Of a stretch of DNA of 64,000 nucleotides, positions 1 to 9,856 are shown one piece after another (the stretch's first letter is position 1; the number at the start of each line of letters is the position of its first letter). This DNA comes from Chimonanthus salicifolius (taxonomy: Eukaryota; Streptophyta; Magnoliopsida; Laurales; Calycanthaceae), in assembly GCA_013350335.1 (NCBI GenBank), contig CM023537.1, positions 50,786,608 through 50,850,607 on the forward strand, in the 5' to 3' direction. A program made the translations under genes and the position numbers. The notes under the pieces were generated by a model that made no database searches, had not been told where the DNA came from, and saw only the letters and a program-made list of their open reading frames with translations.

Positions 1-1857
1 AAACCAAATAAGACTCCACCTGAACCTAATCTGATTGAATGTTGCAGGGTCTAATTTTTTAAACAACAAGAATTATGTGTTCCCAAAATTGAGTTGTGTT
101 GAGGTGCAATATTCTTTCCCTTGCCTGGAAGAGTCTTAATAAGCCTAAATTTTCAGTGTTGCATAACTTGGGAAACCACTAGAAGGGGGGCAAAACTAGC
201 AAATGACCCAAGCATTTTTGGCACCGCCTTAAAATTAAATGTTATCTATTAAAATTATTATTATTTTAATTTAGATTTATCCATTTATAATTTTTATTTT
301 CTACATCTTCACTATTGAAATCAATATAATAGGTCAAAATATCTATCCAATAATTCGTTTTTAACTTTAAAAAATCAAGAGCTAACATTATTTATTGGAT
401 CACAAACTTGACAATATGATAACTTTTCTAATAATCTATTTCTCTATATAATTTTTGTAATCATCGTATTAAATTAGAAGGGTTTTTCATCTCTTCGATC
501 CATTATCTCAAAACCGTTGAAATGTTCTCCATTTTCCATCTTCTTCACTATTTGTTACTATTTTTTTTTTTTTTTATCTTCTTCTCCTCCTCACCTATGT
601 ATTGAATTGGTCTTGAACTGTATCACAATTACAGTCACGCCACTATAAAATTGAATTTGATTTTTTATACTAATTCTATTATTAATTATTTTGGCACAAC
701 AAAATCCATGGCTGTAATCACTTAATCAAGTTTAATTTGGAGCATAAGTAGTCCATGATAGTAATTTGCATTATTCCCATTCTCTTTATTCAACTTTGCT
801 TCAAGTAAAATTTGTGTCGTGAATTATTGGAATTGGAAGTAGAAAATATTCTCTAATAGTAATTTTTTTTCTAATGAAAACTTTTCTAACACAAACTAAT
901 TGAATATGAACAAACTTTTCTATGTATTTGATGATGGGAAACATCGGATTTAACGCTTATTTAGATTGTCATACTGAATTTCTCAAAACCAACTCTCAAT
1001 GACTTTCAAGAAAAGAATGATAGATATTAATTTTAATAGCATAATTTTGATAAAAATCAAAATTTATGAAAGAACTTAGATAGTCAATCGACGAAAGGCG
1101 AACGTGGAATTGTTATTCTAAATGCAATGATTTAAGTAATTAATTGAGATCAAGGAACCCGCCTTGGGAAGAGAGAGTCCAGAGTCCAATTCTCACTCCA
1201 TCCCAAAAGACCACTTTTCGTAGAATTACCTGGTGTGTGGAGGTAGGGATCATTTTTTAATTTTTAAATAACTATATCATGTTGACTAATTTGAGTTAAA
1301 TTTTTAAATGTTAAAATCATTTTTTACTTAAATTAACTATATCATCATTATTATTATTATTTGAAAATTTTCATCACCTTTTTAATTGAAAGGCTTAAAG
1401 TAATTAATCAATTTTATGTCTAAATAATAAATTATCATTAATTATTATTTATAGTTCTTACCTCGTTTTAGCTTGCTTCGTTTATTTTACAAACTAATAG
1501 TAAAAACAATGTACAGTCCTTGCATTAAAGAATTTGAGCATTTGCCAACCTTCCACATGTTGAAGTATGACACCAAGTGACCCAAGTGTCCTACCAATTT
1601 CTTAATAATTAAGTTGTGTACTTGTTTCTATGATTGGAAGTGAGAGAAGGAGAAGAAGGCAGCAGTTTGACCCTTGTGGTAGATTCTCTTTGCAGGGAAA
1701 ATCAGAAAGGGGGAAGGAGCTGTCTGTTCAGATTCCTAGAGTGAAATTAGGATCTCAAGGATTAGAGGTAATGCCATCTTTAATTTTCTTTTGATACCAT
1801 TTTTATTGATATTATACCCATTGATTTTTTTTTTTTTTTAATTATTAAGATGCATAG
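1..1857 (-). repeat. Partial inverted copy of module B (AKR 5' flank)
   Basis: This stretch is close to the reverse complement of about 14306-16107 and also resembles 11437-13830 in direct orientation. It carries the 5' flank and exon 1 of the aldo-keto reductase relic and stops within intron 1. No intact gene is visible. The window edge cuts its left side, so its full extent is unknown. Confidence 0.85.
1708..1767 (+). pseudogene. Aldo-keto reductase exon 1 relic, start codon lost
   Basis: This 60-nt block matches AKR exon 1 in the other units, which encodes 20 residues ending in the plant AKR signature RVKLGSQGLE and is followed by a GT splice donor (1768). Here the position of the initiating ATG reads AGG, because T became G in the context cagaaatgggg. 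The frame otherwise stays open to the donor. Downstream the gene is cut off at 1857 by a transposon remnant and module C sequence, so no product is possible. Confidence 0.75.
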
Positions 1858-1971
1858 CCGAATTTTTTTTTTCCAGCCGATACTATAGTATCGGTCGATA
1901 TAGATCGGTGGTAAAAACAATCGATATAATTCGGCCGATACGCACAGTATCGACCGAATTTTTGACCCCTG
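1858..1971. mobile_element. hAT-like element remnant at a rearrangement junction
   Basis: A 114-bp insert rich in palindromic TCGGCCGATA-type motifs ends in GACCCCTG, the same terminus as the 986-bp element at 12228-13213. The other terminus is missing. It sits exactly where module B sequence switches to inverted module C sequence, so it may mark a deletion or recombination point. No clean 8-bp target duplication is visible. Confidence 0.5.
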
Positions 1972-3118
1972 CATGCTATGCTAATTTGAATTAAATTTAA
2001 ATATTGTTATTATTTAATGACCTTCTAGTTTAGTCTATATATATTATATTTTAATGGAATTATATATTAAAAATAATATTATTAAAATATTCAATTGTAT
2101 TTTTTACTTTTTTGACTTGGTGAGAATTCAAGTGAATACTTTATTTTGCTAAAAATGGAGTTGGGTATGATTTTTGAATTATTATAAACAAGAAAAGGTA
2201 GTGTACAACATCAAACTCACATGATTAAATTGTGAAATTCTCATGACTCAAATTAGGTTGTAAGATGTTTATGAATAATATAGAATCTAACGTACTTGTG
2301 AAATTAAAAGAAACTTTTATATGAGAATTTAAAAAAATAGTCTTATAAAACATTTATTGCTAGTCAATCAAAAAGGTAAAATAGATGGTTGAAATAAAAT
2401 TTATTAACAATTGCCTATTTTCTTTCATTAAATAAAATGAATAAAAATGTTGAAATACATTTTTGTATAATTAAATTATTCATTTTCTCTAATTTATTGA
2501 TGCAGTCGGAAAGTATCGGTCAAATTAAGAGCAGGTGGCTCATTTTATGTCTTGATTTAAAATTAAAAAAAATCACTAGTTAATACTCAATAAAATTTAA
2601 AGGCAAAGATTGTAAAGAGTGTATTATATAGTTCATGCACATGCAATCACTTGTCAAATGAATCAATAGAGAATCATCATTTATTTAATGGCATATTTTG
2701 TTTGAAAGTCTCACTTATTAAAAAAAAATTAGAAAAATTACAAAACTAGAGAAAATATGAGTCAGGAATTTATATCCATAAAAAATGGTTACTTTCATAG
2801 AGTAACAGGCATCAATCAAAGTTATGAAGTCAAAATTCTAAAAAATGGTTAAAAATGTGAAAAAATGTCCATAAAATCTCTATCATTAATTTGAAATGAC
2901 TATTTTGAAGAACATAGTGTCATTTAATTGAATAAAAAAAATGAATATATATTGTGTCATTTAATTGAACAAAGAATAGAAAATGAAATGAATTTATTAG
3001 TGTCATTTATTTGAAATTTTGAACTGAAAAATTAGAAGTTAAGATGATTGGAATGAAGATTTTTTTTTAATTATATTATTTATATATTTACATGTAAAGT
3101 TTTTAGTTATATATTTTG
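1972..3118 (-). repeat. Inverted fragment of module C, AT-rich, no gene
   Basis: This is the reverse complement of about 22384-23455 and of the matching part of unit two near 47940-49010. It is very AT-rich. The (TA)n tract long in unit one (near 23370-23400) is only a few repeats here. No coding potential is seen. Confidence 0.85.
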
Positions 3119-3480
3119 GCCGCCCATTTAGACACCAAGGTTTTTTTTGGTCATCGGACACCATTTTTCAAAATTTTTAGTGAAATTACCATTTTGCCCT
3201 CTCATTTTTAATCCTTCTAACGATTCTGCAGTTCATTTTTTAATCATTTGAATGATTCTAATCATTGGAAGGATCAATAACCGTTTAACTTTGAATCATA
3301 CCAAGGATCAGTTTGATCCTTGAAATGAATGCAGAATGCTACAGTAATAAATAATAAAATTTTATTTAAAACTTTAAAGTTATTTTTTAAGCACTATGTA
3401 TTTTCAAAATTTATCAAATTGAATATCCGGAATAATTACGATAACATGATAAAAATACTTTAACACTTCAAGGTCTTTTG

Positions 3481-6400
3481 TGTAATACCCTATCCCAGAT
3501 TAGGCTTGCTTTAGCTCGTTAATTCCTGTTTAACCGGTTAATCTCGGATATTACGGTTAGGGCTTCGAGGAAAGCCCAGGTTTGGCCCGATCTGAGTCGG
3601 AAAACTTAGTGATTCGGCTCGTTGAGCTGGAGGGGCATTTTGGTAATTTACCACTTGTTGTGTATATTTTTAAAAATATTGTTGATATGTGTATATTATT
3701 GGTAAATAATGTTCTCCTAAATAAAGGATTTGTATTTCTAATTTTAAAATGAATTCATTTTCAGAAAATGGTATTTAAATCCCACCCGTCAAAACTCCGA
3801 AAGGGAGTATTAATTATTTTAAAGGGTTTTGAAAATGAAATAAATTTTGAAATTAGTATTTTATGGTAGACCATTTTAAGAATGGTCTAGTTATTTCATT
3901 TCATCTCAAAATGATGTTTCCAAATTGTTTATTTTAACAATTCTTTATTTAAGTAAATAGTGTAAATTTATGGTTTTTATTTAAATAAATGGTTTTTAAT
4001 AAGAGATAAATTCCGAAATTTTTATGGTAGTTAAGATTTTTAAAACCCAACATATCTGTAAGGTTTGATCAAATTTTTGAGCTCCTAAAAACATGTTTTA
4101 GTTAAAAATCAGATTTTTATTAAAACTAGGGCTTTTTGCAAAAATTGGAAAACGTAAAGGGCGGATTTGCAAACCCTGAATCCGGCATTGTTTCGAGCGT
4201 CAGCGATGTGCCCTGCTCGACCCGATTTTCTGGTGTCGTCCAGTCCCATCACCGGATTTTCCGGCCAAAAATCTATATAAACCGGCTTAGCCTTCGGTTT
4301 TTAACTCCCACCGATTTTCTTCTCTTCTCTCTGTCTCATCTCTGTTCTCAGCACCGGCCGACCCTCTTTCTTTTTCACTCGTAAGCTTTTAGGGAAAAAT
4401 TTTCAAAAGACCGGATTTCAGCCCAGGAATTCAATCCAAGGTAACCACTGCACTCCCCTTTCAATTCTAGTCAATTTTGGACCCAAAAAATCCGATTTTG
4501 GCCATGTTTTCAGTAAGAAAAATCAGTTTAAAGTTTTAAGGAAAACCCAAATTTTCTTTGTATCAGTGAGCTTCCAGTGTTAAGATCGGATGGCTTACTG
4601 AGTTTCAAAGATCCAAACCTCTCCCTATGGAAAGAGGACTCCCGGAGGAATCCATCGGACCGGTCAGATGTAAAAATCGAGTCTAGAAAATCCCCCATTT
4701 CCCAAGTTCGATTTTTACTGTTCCCGGCCGTTCACTGTCTGTTGCAGACAGTGAACAGGGGAGGAAGAAGAAGAAGAAGAAAAAAAAAAAAGGGAAAAAA
4801 AATTTATTTGATATTATGGTTGCTTGTGATTTGTAATGTCAGTTCCCATTGAAAAAAAAAATGATGAATAAATAATTGAATAAATAAATATTATTATTTT
4901 ATTCAAAAAAAATTATTTGATATTATTGTTGCTTGTGATTTTTAATGTTGGTTCCCATTGAAAAAAAATGAATAAATAATTAAATAAATAAATATTATTA
5001 TTTTATTCAAAAAAAAATTATTATTTTGTTAGATTATGTGATGTGATGATTAGTACCCTTTTTGTTAATTAAAATTGTACTAACCCTCTTCTCTTATTAC
5101 TTATAGTGTAAATACTATTGTATCCGCTTCCAAGCCAACCCTATTGGTCGGGCACTGAGTGATTCACTTTCAGGCCGATGCTATATAGTCGGGCACTGAG
5201 TGACCTCGAGGCCTACTCAAAATGTCAGATCTGGTCCTATCCAGAAGACAACCGAGAAGTGACATGAGGATCTAGACCTAACTCAATAAGTCAATCTGGT
5301 TAATGCCCAGAAGACAATATGAGTTTGGACTGAGCCCCTTTTTATTTATTATTATATTGTGGATTATGATAATTTAAAAAGGATAGAAACCCAGTAGGAG
5401 ATTCAATTCCATATACCTCGGATATTTTGCGGGAAAACGTGTGATTTCCAAATACTACGTATGTGTACGTATCTGTTATGTATATTGATTGTGCACTTGT
5501 GTGTTGTTTGAACAGAGACCGCGTAAACCACACATCACGGTGAGGGAACTTAACTCTGCAGATTTTGTAAACAAGTGTTATGATGAGATGAGTATTGAGC
5601 AATGAGTGGTTTCAGTTTTGATGAACCCACTCATGTGCCTATACATGATGTACTATGGTAAGAGTGTTGATGATGATTATGATATTACGATGTTGATCGT
5701 ATGTGTATGTAAGACTGCTTCCACGTACCTGGGCTATTGAACCAATATCGGCCATATGAGAGATGGTTTATGTCTACTGGACCATGGGCGGACCATGCTG
5801 TCGTCAGTTGCTGACTTGAGGGTGTCAGTATCGGTTAAGTCAGAGCCGGAGATGTACTTGCAAGGATGTATTTTGACCGTGTCGGGACTTAATACTGGTC
5901 TCAGTGTAGTCGGCAGACGTTACGGTGGATAATGGCAGTAATTGATGATGTTGATGTATTACTTGAGATTATGTTTATTGTTATCAAGCATGTGATATTA
6001 TTGAACTGTTGCTAACATGTTTTATCTTTACTTAAACTGCATTGTTATATTTCCTTCACTGGACTAGTTAGCTCACACCACTCACCTTTCAGGCGATGAA
6101 CCCGAGGAGGAGGACCCTCTCTTTCAGGCGTAGGGTGGTTTAACTGCGACGGTGGTTTGGGATTCCCATGAAGAGGGAATACCCTTATTTGTGCTTTCTG
6201 GTTCTTGGAACCTTTAGTTTTTGTGAAGTACCGGTTGTGGTACTTAGTTCTTTAAAAACATTATTGTATCGAGACTACGATGTTATTGTAGTCTTTTTGT
6301 TGTGACTTTGAATGATGAATCAATGGATGGTTTTGTTTGATGATATTATGATATTGTTAATGTCTATTTTATGGGATAGGCTTATGGTACATGTTTGAGT

Positions 6401-6544
6401 CCACATGATGGGATCATGTGTGACCCTTGGGCCCAATTGTTGATCCGGCCCGATTAGATTGCGTATACTTGTGGTTTAGTTTACTTATCAAAAAAAAAAA
6501 AATTAGTCGCGTTCCGGGCCCACCTTTCGGGTCGGGGGGTGACA
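3481..6544 (+). mobile_element. Solo LTR (3064 bp), TSD TTTTG
   Basis: It begins TGTAATACCCTATCCC and ends GGGGGGTGACA, and is flanked by TTTTG at 3476-3480 and 6545-6549. There is no primer binding site, gag or pol, so it is a solo LTR. The same family occurs at 43789-46927. A TATA-like TATATAAACCGG lies near 4273, and an A-run followed by TTCCGGGCCCAC precedes the 3' end. Length and termini fit a Ty3/gypsy-type LTR, but the lineage is not proven. It is nested in the foldback element at 3119-7603. Confidence 0.85.
4799..5020 (+). repeat. Two-copy ~110-bp tandem repeat inside the LTR
   Basis: A block running from TTTGATATTAT through GGTTCCCATTG to an AAATAAATATTATTATTTT tract occurs twice, offset by 110 bp. 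The related LTR at 43789-46927 shows the same duplication near 45180-45410, so it is a family feature. Confidence 0.7.
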
Positions 6545-7440
6545 TTTTGATACTTCCAAATGCTTAAAATACAGTGTTTTACAAATAAGGGTATCCCTAG
6601 GCTGTACCGAAAACACATTTGGAAGTGTCAAAAGACCTTAAAGTCTTAAAGTATTTTTATCAGGTTATCGTAATTAGTCCGGATATTCAATTTGAGAAAT
6701 TTTAAAAATACACAGTGCTTAAAAAATAATTGTCTATATTTTAAAGAATATTTTATTATAGCATCGTCAACATAGACAATTATTTGTTAAGCACTGTGTA
6801 TTTCTAAAATTTCTCAAATTGAATATCCGGACTAATTATGATAACTTGATAAAAATATTTTAAGACTTTAAGGTCTTTTGAGACTTCCAAATGTGTTTTC
6901 GGTACAGCCTAGGGATACTCTTATTTGTAAAATACTGTATTTTAAACATTTGGAAGTGTCAAAAGACCTTGAAGTGTTAAAGTATTTTTATAATGTTATC
7001 GTAATTAGTCTGAATATTCAATTTGAGAAATTTTGAAAATACACAGTGCTTAACAAATAACTGTCTATGTTGACGTTATTATAATAAAATATTCTTTAAA
7101 ACATAGACAATTATTTTTTAAGTACAGTGTATTTGTAAAATTTCTCAAATTGAATATCCAAAGTAATTACGATAATCTGATAAAATACTTTAAGATTTCA
7201 AGGTCTTTTGGCACTTCCAAATGTATTTACGGCACAGTTTAGGAATACCCTTATTTATAGAATACTGTATTTTAAGTATTTAGAAGTGTCAAAAGACTTT
7301 AAAGTGTAAAGTATTTTTATCATGTTATCGTAATTAGTCCAGATATTCAATTTAAAAAATTTTAGAAATATATAGTGATTAAAAAATAACTTTAAAATTT
7401 TAAATAAAATTTTATTATTTATTATGTAGGATTCTGCATT
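6545..7440. repeat. Alternating palindromic modules of the foldback element
   Basis: The motif pair GGTCTTTTG...CTTCCAAATG and CATTTGGAAGTGTCAAAAGACC alternates in orientation several times. Between them TTGAATATCCGG alternates with CCGGATATTCAA. Adjacent arms of 150 bp or more could pair into long hairpins. Related modules lie in the Pack-MULE copies (20030-20660, 42430-43060, 62560-63180). Confidence 0.8.
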
Positions 7441-7611
7441 CATTTGATGCTTCGAACGATTAGAATCATTCTGATCATTCGAATGACTCAAAGTTAAACA
7501 GCATAATCGTTACAACGATTAAAAATAAATAGACAAAATGATAATTTCATTGAAAATTTTGAAAACTCTTAAAAAAAACCATCGTGTTTAAAATGGGCGA
7601 CCCATATTTTG

Positions 7612-7977
7612 ATCTACCCGTTAAAATCAGGAAGAGGCTGACCCACGTTGTACGACAGCTCATATAACCGAAACTTCCATAAATGCCATTCTCGTCTCTG
7701 TGTTTGCTTACTTTGCGATTCTCTTGCGATTACGATTTTCTGTCTCTGCTTCCTTTGCGATTCTCTTTCGATTACGATCTTCTGCCTACATCGATCACTC
7801 TTTCTGACATTATTCTATTGCTCTCTGTGATTGTTCTATTTGCGATTGTTTTCTGCTAATTTCTTTCTTTAGGGTTTCTTTATTTCTGTGCTAACGTTTT
7901 TATTTTGCACGTTTCTCTTTTTTTTTTTAAATTTCTTTGCTAACAGTTTTGTTTTGTAGGGTTTCTTTGCTAATGTT
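7612..7977 (+). promoter_or_regulatory. Upstream region and 5' leader of the plus-strand RING gene
   Basis: This short region lies between the foldback element and the RING start codon. It holds the unoccupied Pack-MULE target, CTTCCATA at 7674-7681, 297 bp before the ATG. A pyrimidine-rich stretch (7700-7960) looks like a plant 5' leader. A possible splice acceptor TTTTGTAG occurs near 7958, but no donor was assigned. The core promoter is not certain. Confidence 0.4.
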
Positions 7978-9120
7978 ATGGATGCAGGATGTTCCTCTTC
8001 TCTCGGTTCCAGCGAGAACAAATCTAGCCACAGATTCATCCCTGACAGATCTTCAATGGATTTCGATAGGGCTCGTTACTGGTTGGAGGATTCCAAGAAA
8101 GAAAAGGAAAACAAGGCTGGCGACGAGAACAACTCCATGATGGTCGACTCTGAATCCGAACAACTTCTTCCCACCCATTTCGATACGGATATGGTTTGCA
8201 ATTTCTCTGATGGGGAAGAGGTAAGCGATGGAAGCATCCTAATTGACGAATTTTACAACCCGGATTTTATTCCAATCGGCAGCTCAGATTCTGAAATGTC
8301 CGCCGATTCAGATTCTGAAATGTCCGATTTGGATTCAGAATCATATATGGATCTCAACGACTCTAACGGGTTTTTTATTGAAGAATTTTTCAACCCTGAT
8401 TTGAATCCCATTGAAAGCTCAGATTCTAAAATGCCCAATTTGGATTCAGAATCATATATGGATCTCAATGACTCTGATGGGTTTTTTATTGACGAATTTT
8501 TCAACCCTGATGTGAATCCCATTGGAAGCTCAGATTCTCAAATGCCCAATTTGGATTCAGAATCATATATGGATCTCTATGACTCTGACATGTTTTTTAT
8601 TGATGAATTTTTCTACCCTGATTTGATTCCCATTGGAAGGTCAGATTCTCAGTTTTTAGAAGAGAATGTTGAAGTGGGTACTAATCTTTTGGAGCAGGGG
8701 TTGGGGTTGGGGTTAGGGTTTGGGATTGAAGATGATTATTATTCTTATGATGTGATTATTGATGACAGTGAAGGAGATGATAATAGAGATGAGTTCTTTG
8801 AGCAGAATCAGGGCGATGAATTTATCGAATTTGTAGAATTTGCTCCAATTGATTTTGATTCAATCAGGGGTAGCCTTCCAGCTGCAAAATCAATTGTCCA
8901 GAATCTGCCAACGGTCATCCTCAAGAATGTCATTTGTGCAGTTTGTCAGAATGAGATTTCATTGGAGGAAGAAGCAAAGTGCCTCCCATGTACCCACCAT
9001 TATCATGGAGAGTGCATTTTACCTTGGCTGGAGATTCGGAACACTTGCCCTGTATGTCGATTTGAATTGCCTACCGATGATCCTGATTACGAGCATTGGA
9101 GAAGGCAGAGGGGAACTTGA
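7978..9120 (+). CDS. RING-H2 E3 ubiquitin ligase, intact, 380 aa
   Basis: This single-exon ORF encodes a probable E3 ubiquitin-protein ligase, which passes ubiquitin from an E2 enzyme to substrates. The C-terminus (about residues 320-362) has a complete RING-H2 zinc finger with spacing C-X2-C-X14-C-X1-H-X2-H-X2-C-X10-C-X2-C. It includes the ILPWL tryptophan typical of E2 contact. The tail ELPTDDPDYEHWRRQR resembles plant CIP8/Praja-like RING proteins. Residues about 90-220 are an acidic, Ser/Asp-rich region of 37-residue tandem repeats containing SESYMDLNDSD and FFIDEFFNPD. No signal peptide or membrane segment is seen, so it is likely soluble. It differs from the two minus-strand copies by several substitutions and two extra residues in a GLGLGL tract. 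The substrate is unknown. Confidence 0.9.
   Translation: MDAGCSSSLGSSENKSSHRFIPDRSSMDFDRARYWLEDSKKEKENKAGDENNSMMVDSESEQLLPTHFDTDMVCNFSDGEEVSDGSILIDEFYNPDFIPIGSSDSEMSADSDSEMSDLDSESYMDLNDSNGFFIEEFFNPDLNPIESSDSKMPNLDSESYMDLNDSDGFFIDEFFNPDVNPIGSSDSQMPNLDSESYMDLYDSDMFFIDEFFYPDLIPIGRSDSQFLEENVEVGTNLLEQGLGLGLGFGIEDDYYSYDVIIDDSEGDDNRDEFFEQNQGDEFIEFVEFAPIDFDSIRGSLPAAKSIVQNLPTVILKNVICAVCQNEISLEEEAKCLPCTHHYHGECILPWLEIRNTCPVCRFELPTDDPDYEHWRRQRGT
8242..8640 (+). repeat. 111-bp in-frame tandem repeats in the RING gene
   Basis: Successive TCATATATGG blocks begin at 8341, 8452 and 8563, exactly 111 bp apart. This gives about 3.5 copies of a 37-codon acidic unit. All four gene copies have the same number of repeats. 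The array is part of the coding sequence. Confidence 0.9.
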
Positions 9121-9386
9121 GTTGGTGGCCTTGACATGAGCATCTGAACTGTACAGATACCGGATTTTCAAATTGTAAAGAACCAATTTTGCAAAGAGAA
9201 CTCAACCAGATTGGATTATGATAGTGTAGACCTGAAACTGCAGTATATGTTCATTTCATTTTTTTTTTTTGATGTGGAATGCTGATATAAATGTAAACAA
9301 AGCCACTGGGAATGTACATTGATACATGGCTGTTATAAAGGTACTTTGTAATGCATTTTAATTCTGTTTTCATGAAGTTCTTTTTC

Positions 9387-9392
9387 AATAAA
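9387..9392 (+). promoter_or_regulatory. Candidate poly(A) signal of the RING gene
   Basis: AATAAA lies 267 bp after the stop codon. It is conserved downstream of the minus-strand copies, for example as its complement at 40618-40623. Confidence 0.5.
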
Positions 9393-9767
9393 TAAGGAGA
9401 ATGATAAGTTTTTTTTTTTTTGGTCTCATCCATGTTCTTCTGTTCAGTGCTGAGTTTAAGTTTTCATAATGATGGTTCTTGCTCATGAAATCAGTGTCTC
9501 TTGTATGTGATGTTTGATTGTGCTTCTCTCTCACTTGGGTTTTGTTTTTTGTTCTTATCTCACTTCATATTAAGGTGGTGATGAGTTTCTATGTATGAAA
9601 TTCAGTTTCCTTTAGTTCATTTCATTTTGATTTTCAAGAATATGAATTATAAAAAGTCTATTACATTCTTTCAGCTGAACTGGGACTTCTCATTTCTCAT
9701 CTATCCTAGTGGAGGAACAAATTGTGTTTTTATGATTTGCTTATCAATTGCCAGACTAGGCCTTCTC

Positions 9768-9856
9768 ATCTCAATACATCACCTGGCACCTTGAATTTAA
9801 GCACCCATGTTTCTAGCATATTTGAAATAAAACACGGGTGATGTATTTATTGAGAT
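9768..9856. repeat. Small foldback downstream of the RING gene
   Basis: CTCAATACATCACC pairs with GGTGATGTAT(TT)ATTGAG across about 60 bp. An inner CACCCATGTTT / AAACACGGGTG pair competes with it. The same hairpin occurs near 17753-17850, 40154-40252 and 60254-60352, with a better inner stem in the minus-strand copies. It could be a tiny MITE-like foldback or a transcribed hairpin; no known miRNA was recognised. Confidence 0.45.

Larger units (their letters stand above)
3119..7603. mobile_element. Mutator-like foldback element, split by a solo LTR
   Basis: The ends are imperfect inverted repeats: the left end begins GCCGCCCATTTAGACACC, and the right end reads, in reverse complement, GGTCGCCCATTTTAAACACG. 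The flanks ATATTTTG at 3111-3118 and 7604-7611 form an 8-bp target duplication. The uninterrupted module C sequence elsewhere (near 22385) shows the empty site. Without the nested LTR the element is about 1.4 kb. Its interior consists of alternating palindromic modules with no transposase. Terminal inverted repeats with an 8-9 bp duplication suggest a non-autonomous MULE; the class is an inference. Confidence 0.7.

Noticed and set aside
4136..4852. Plus-strand ORFs of 82 and 91 codons in the solo LTR
   Set aside because: They lie in the transcribed leader part of an LTR. The related LTR at 43789 gives different frames.
8253..8522. 89-codon ORF antisense to the RING repeats (also 41481-41750, 61582-61851)
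   Set aside because: It mirrors the 111-bp repeats of the real gene on the other strand; its repeat structure is a by-product.
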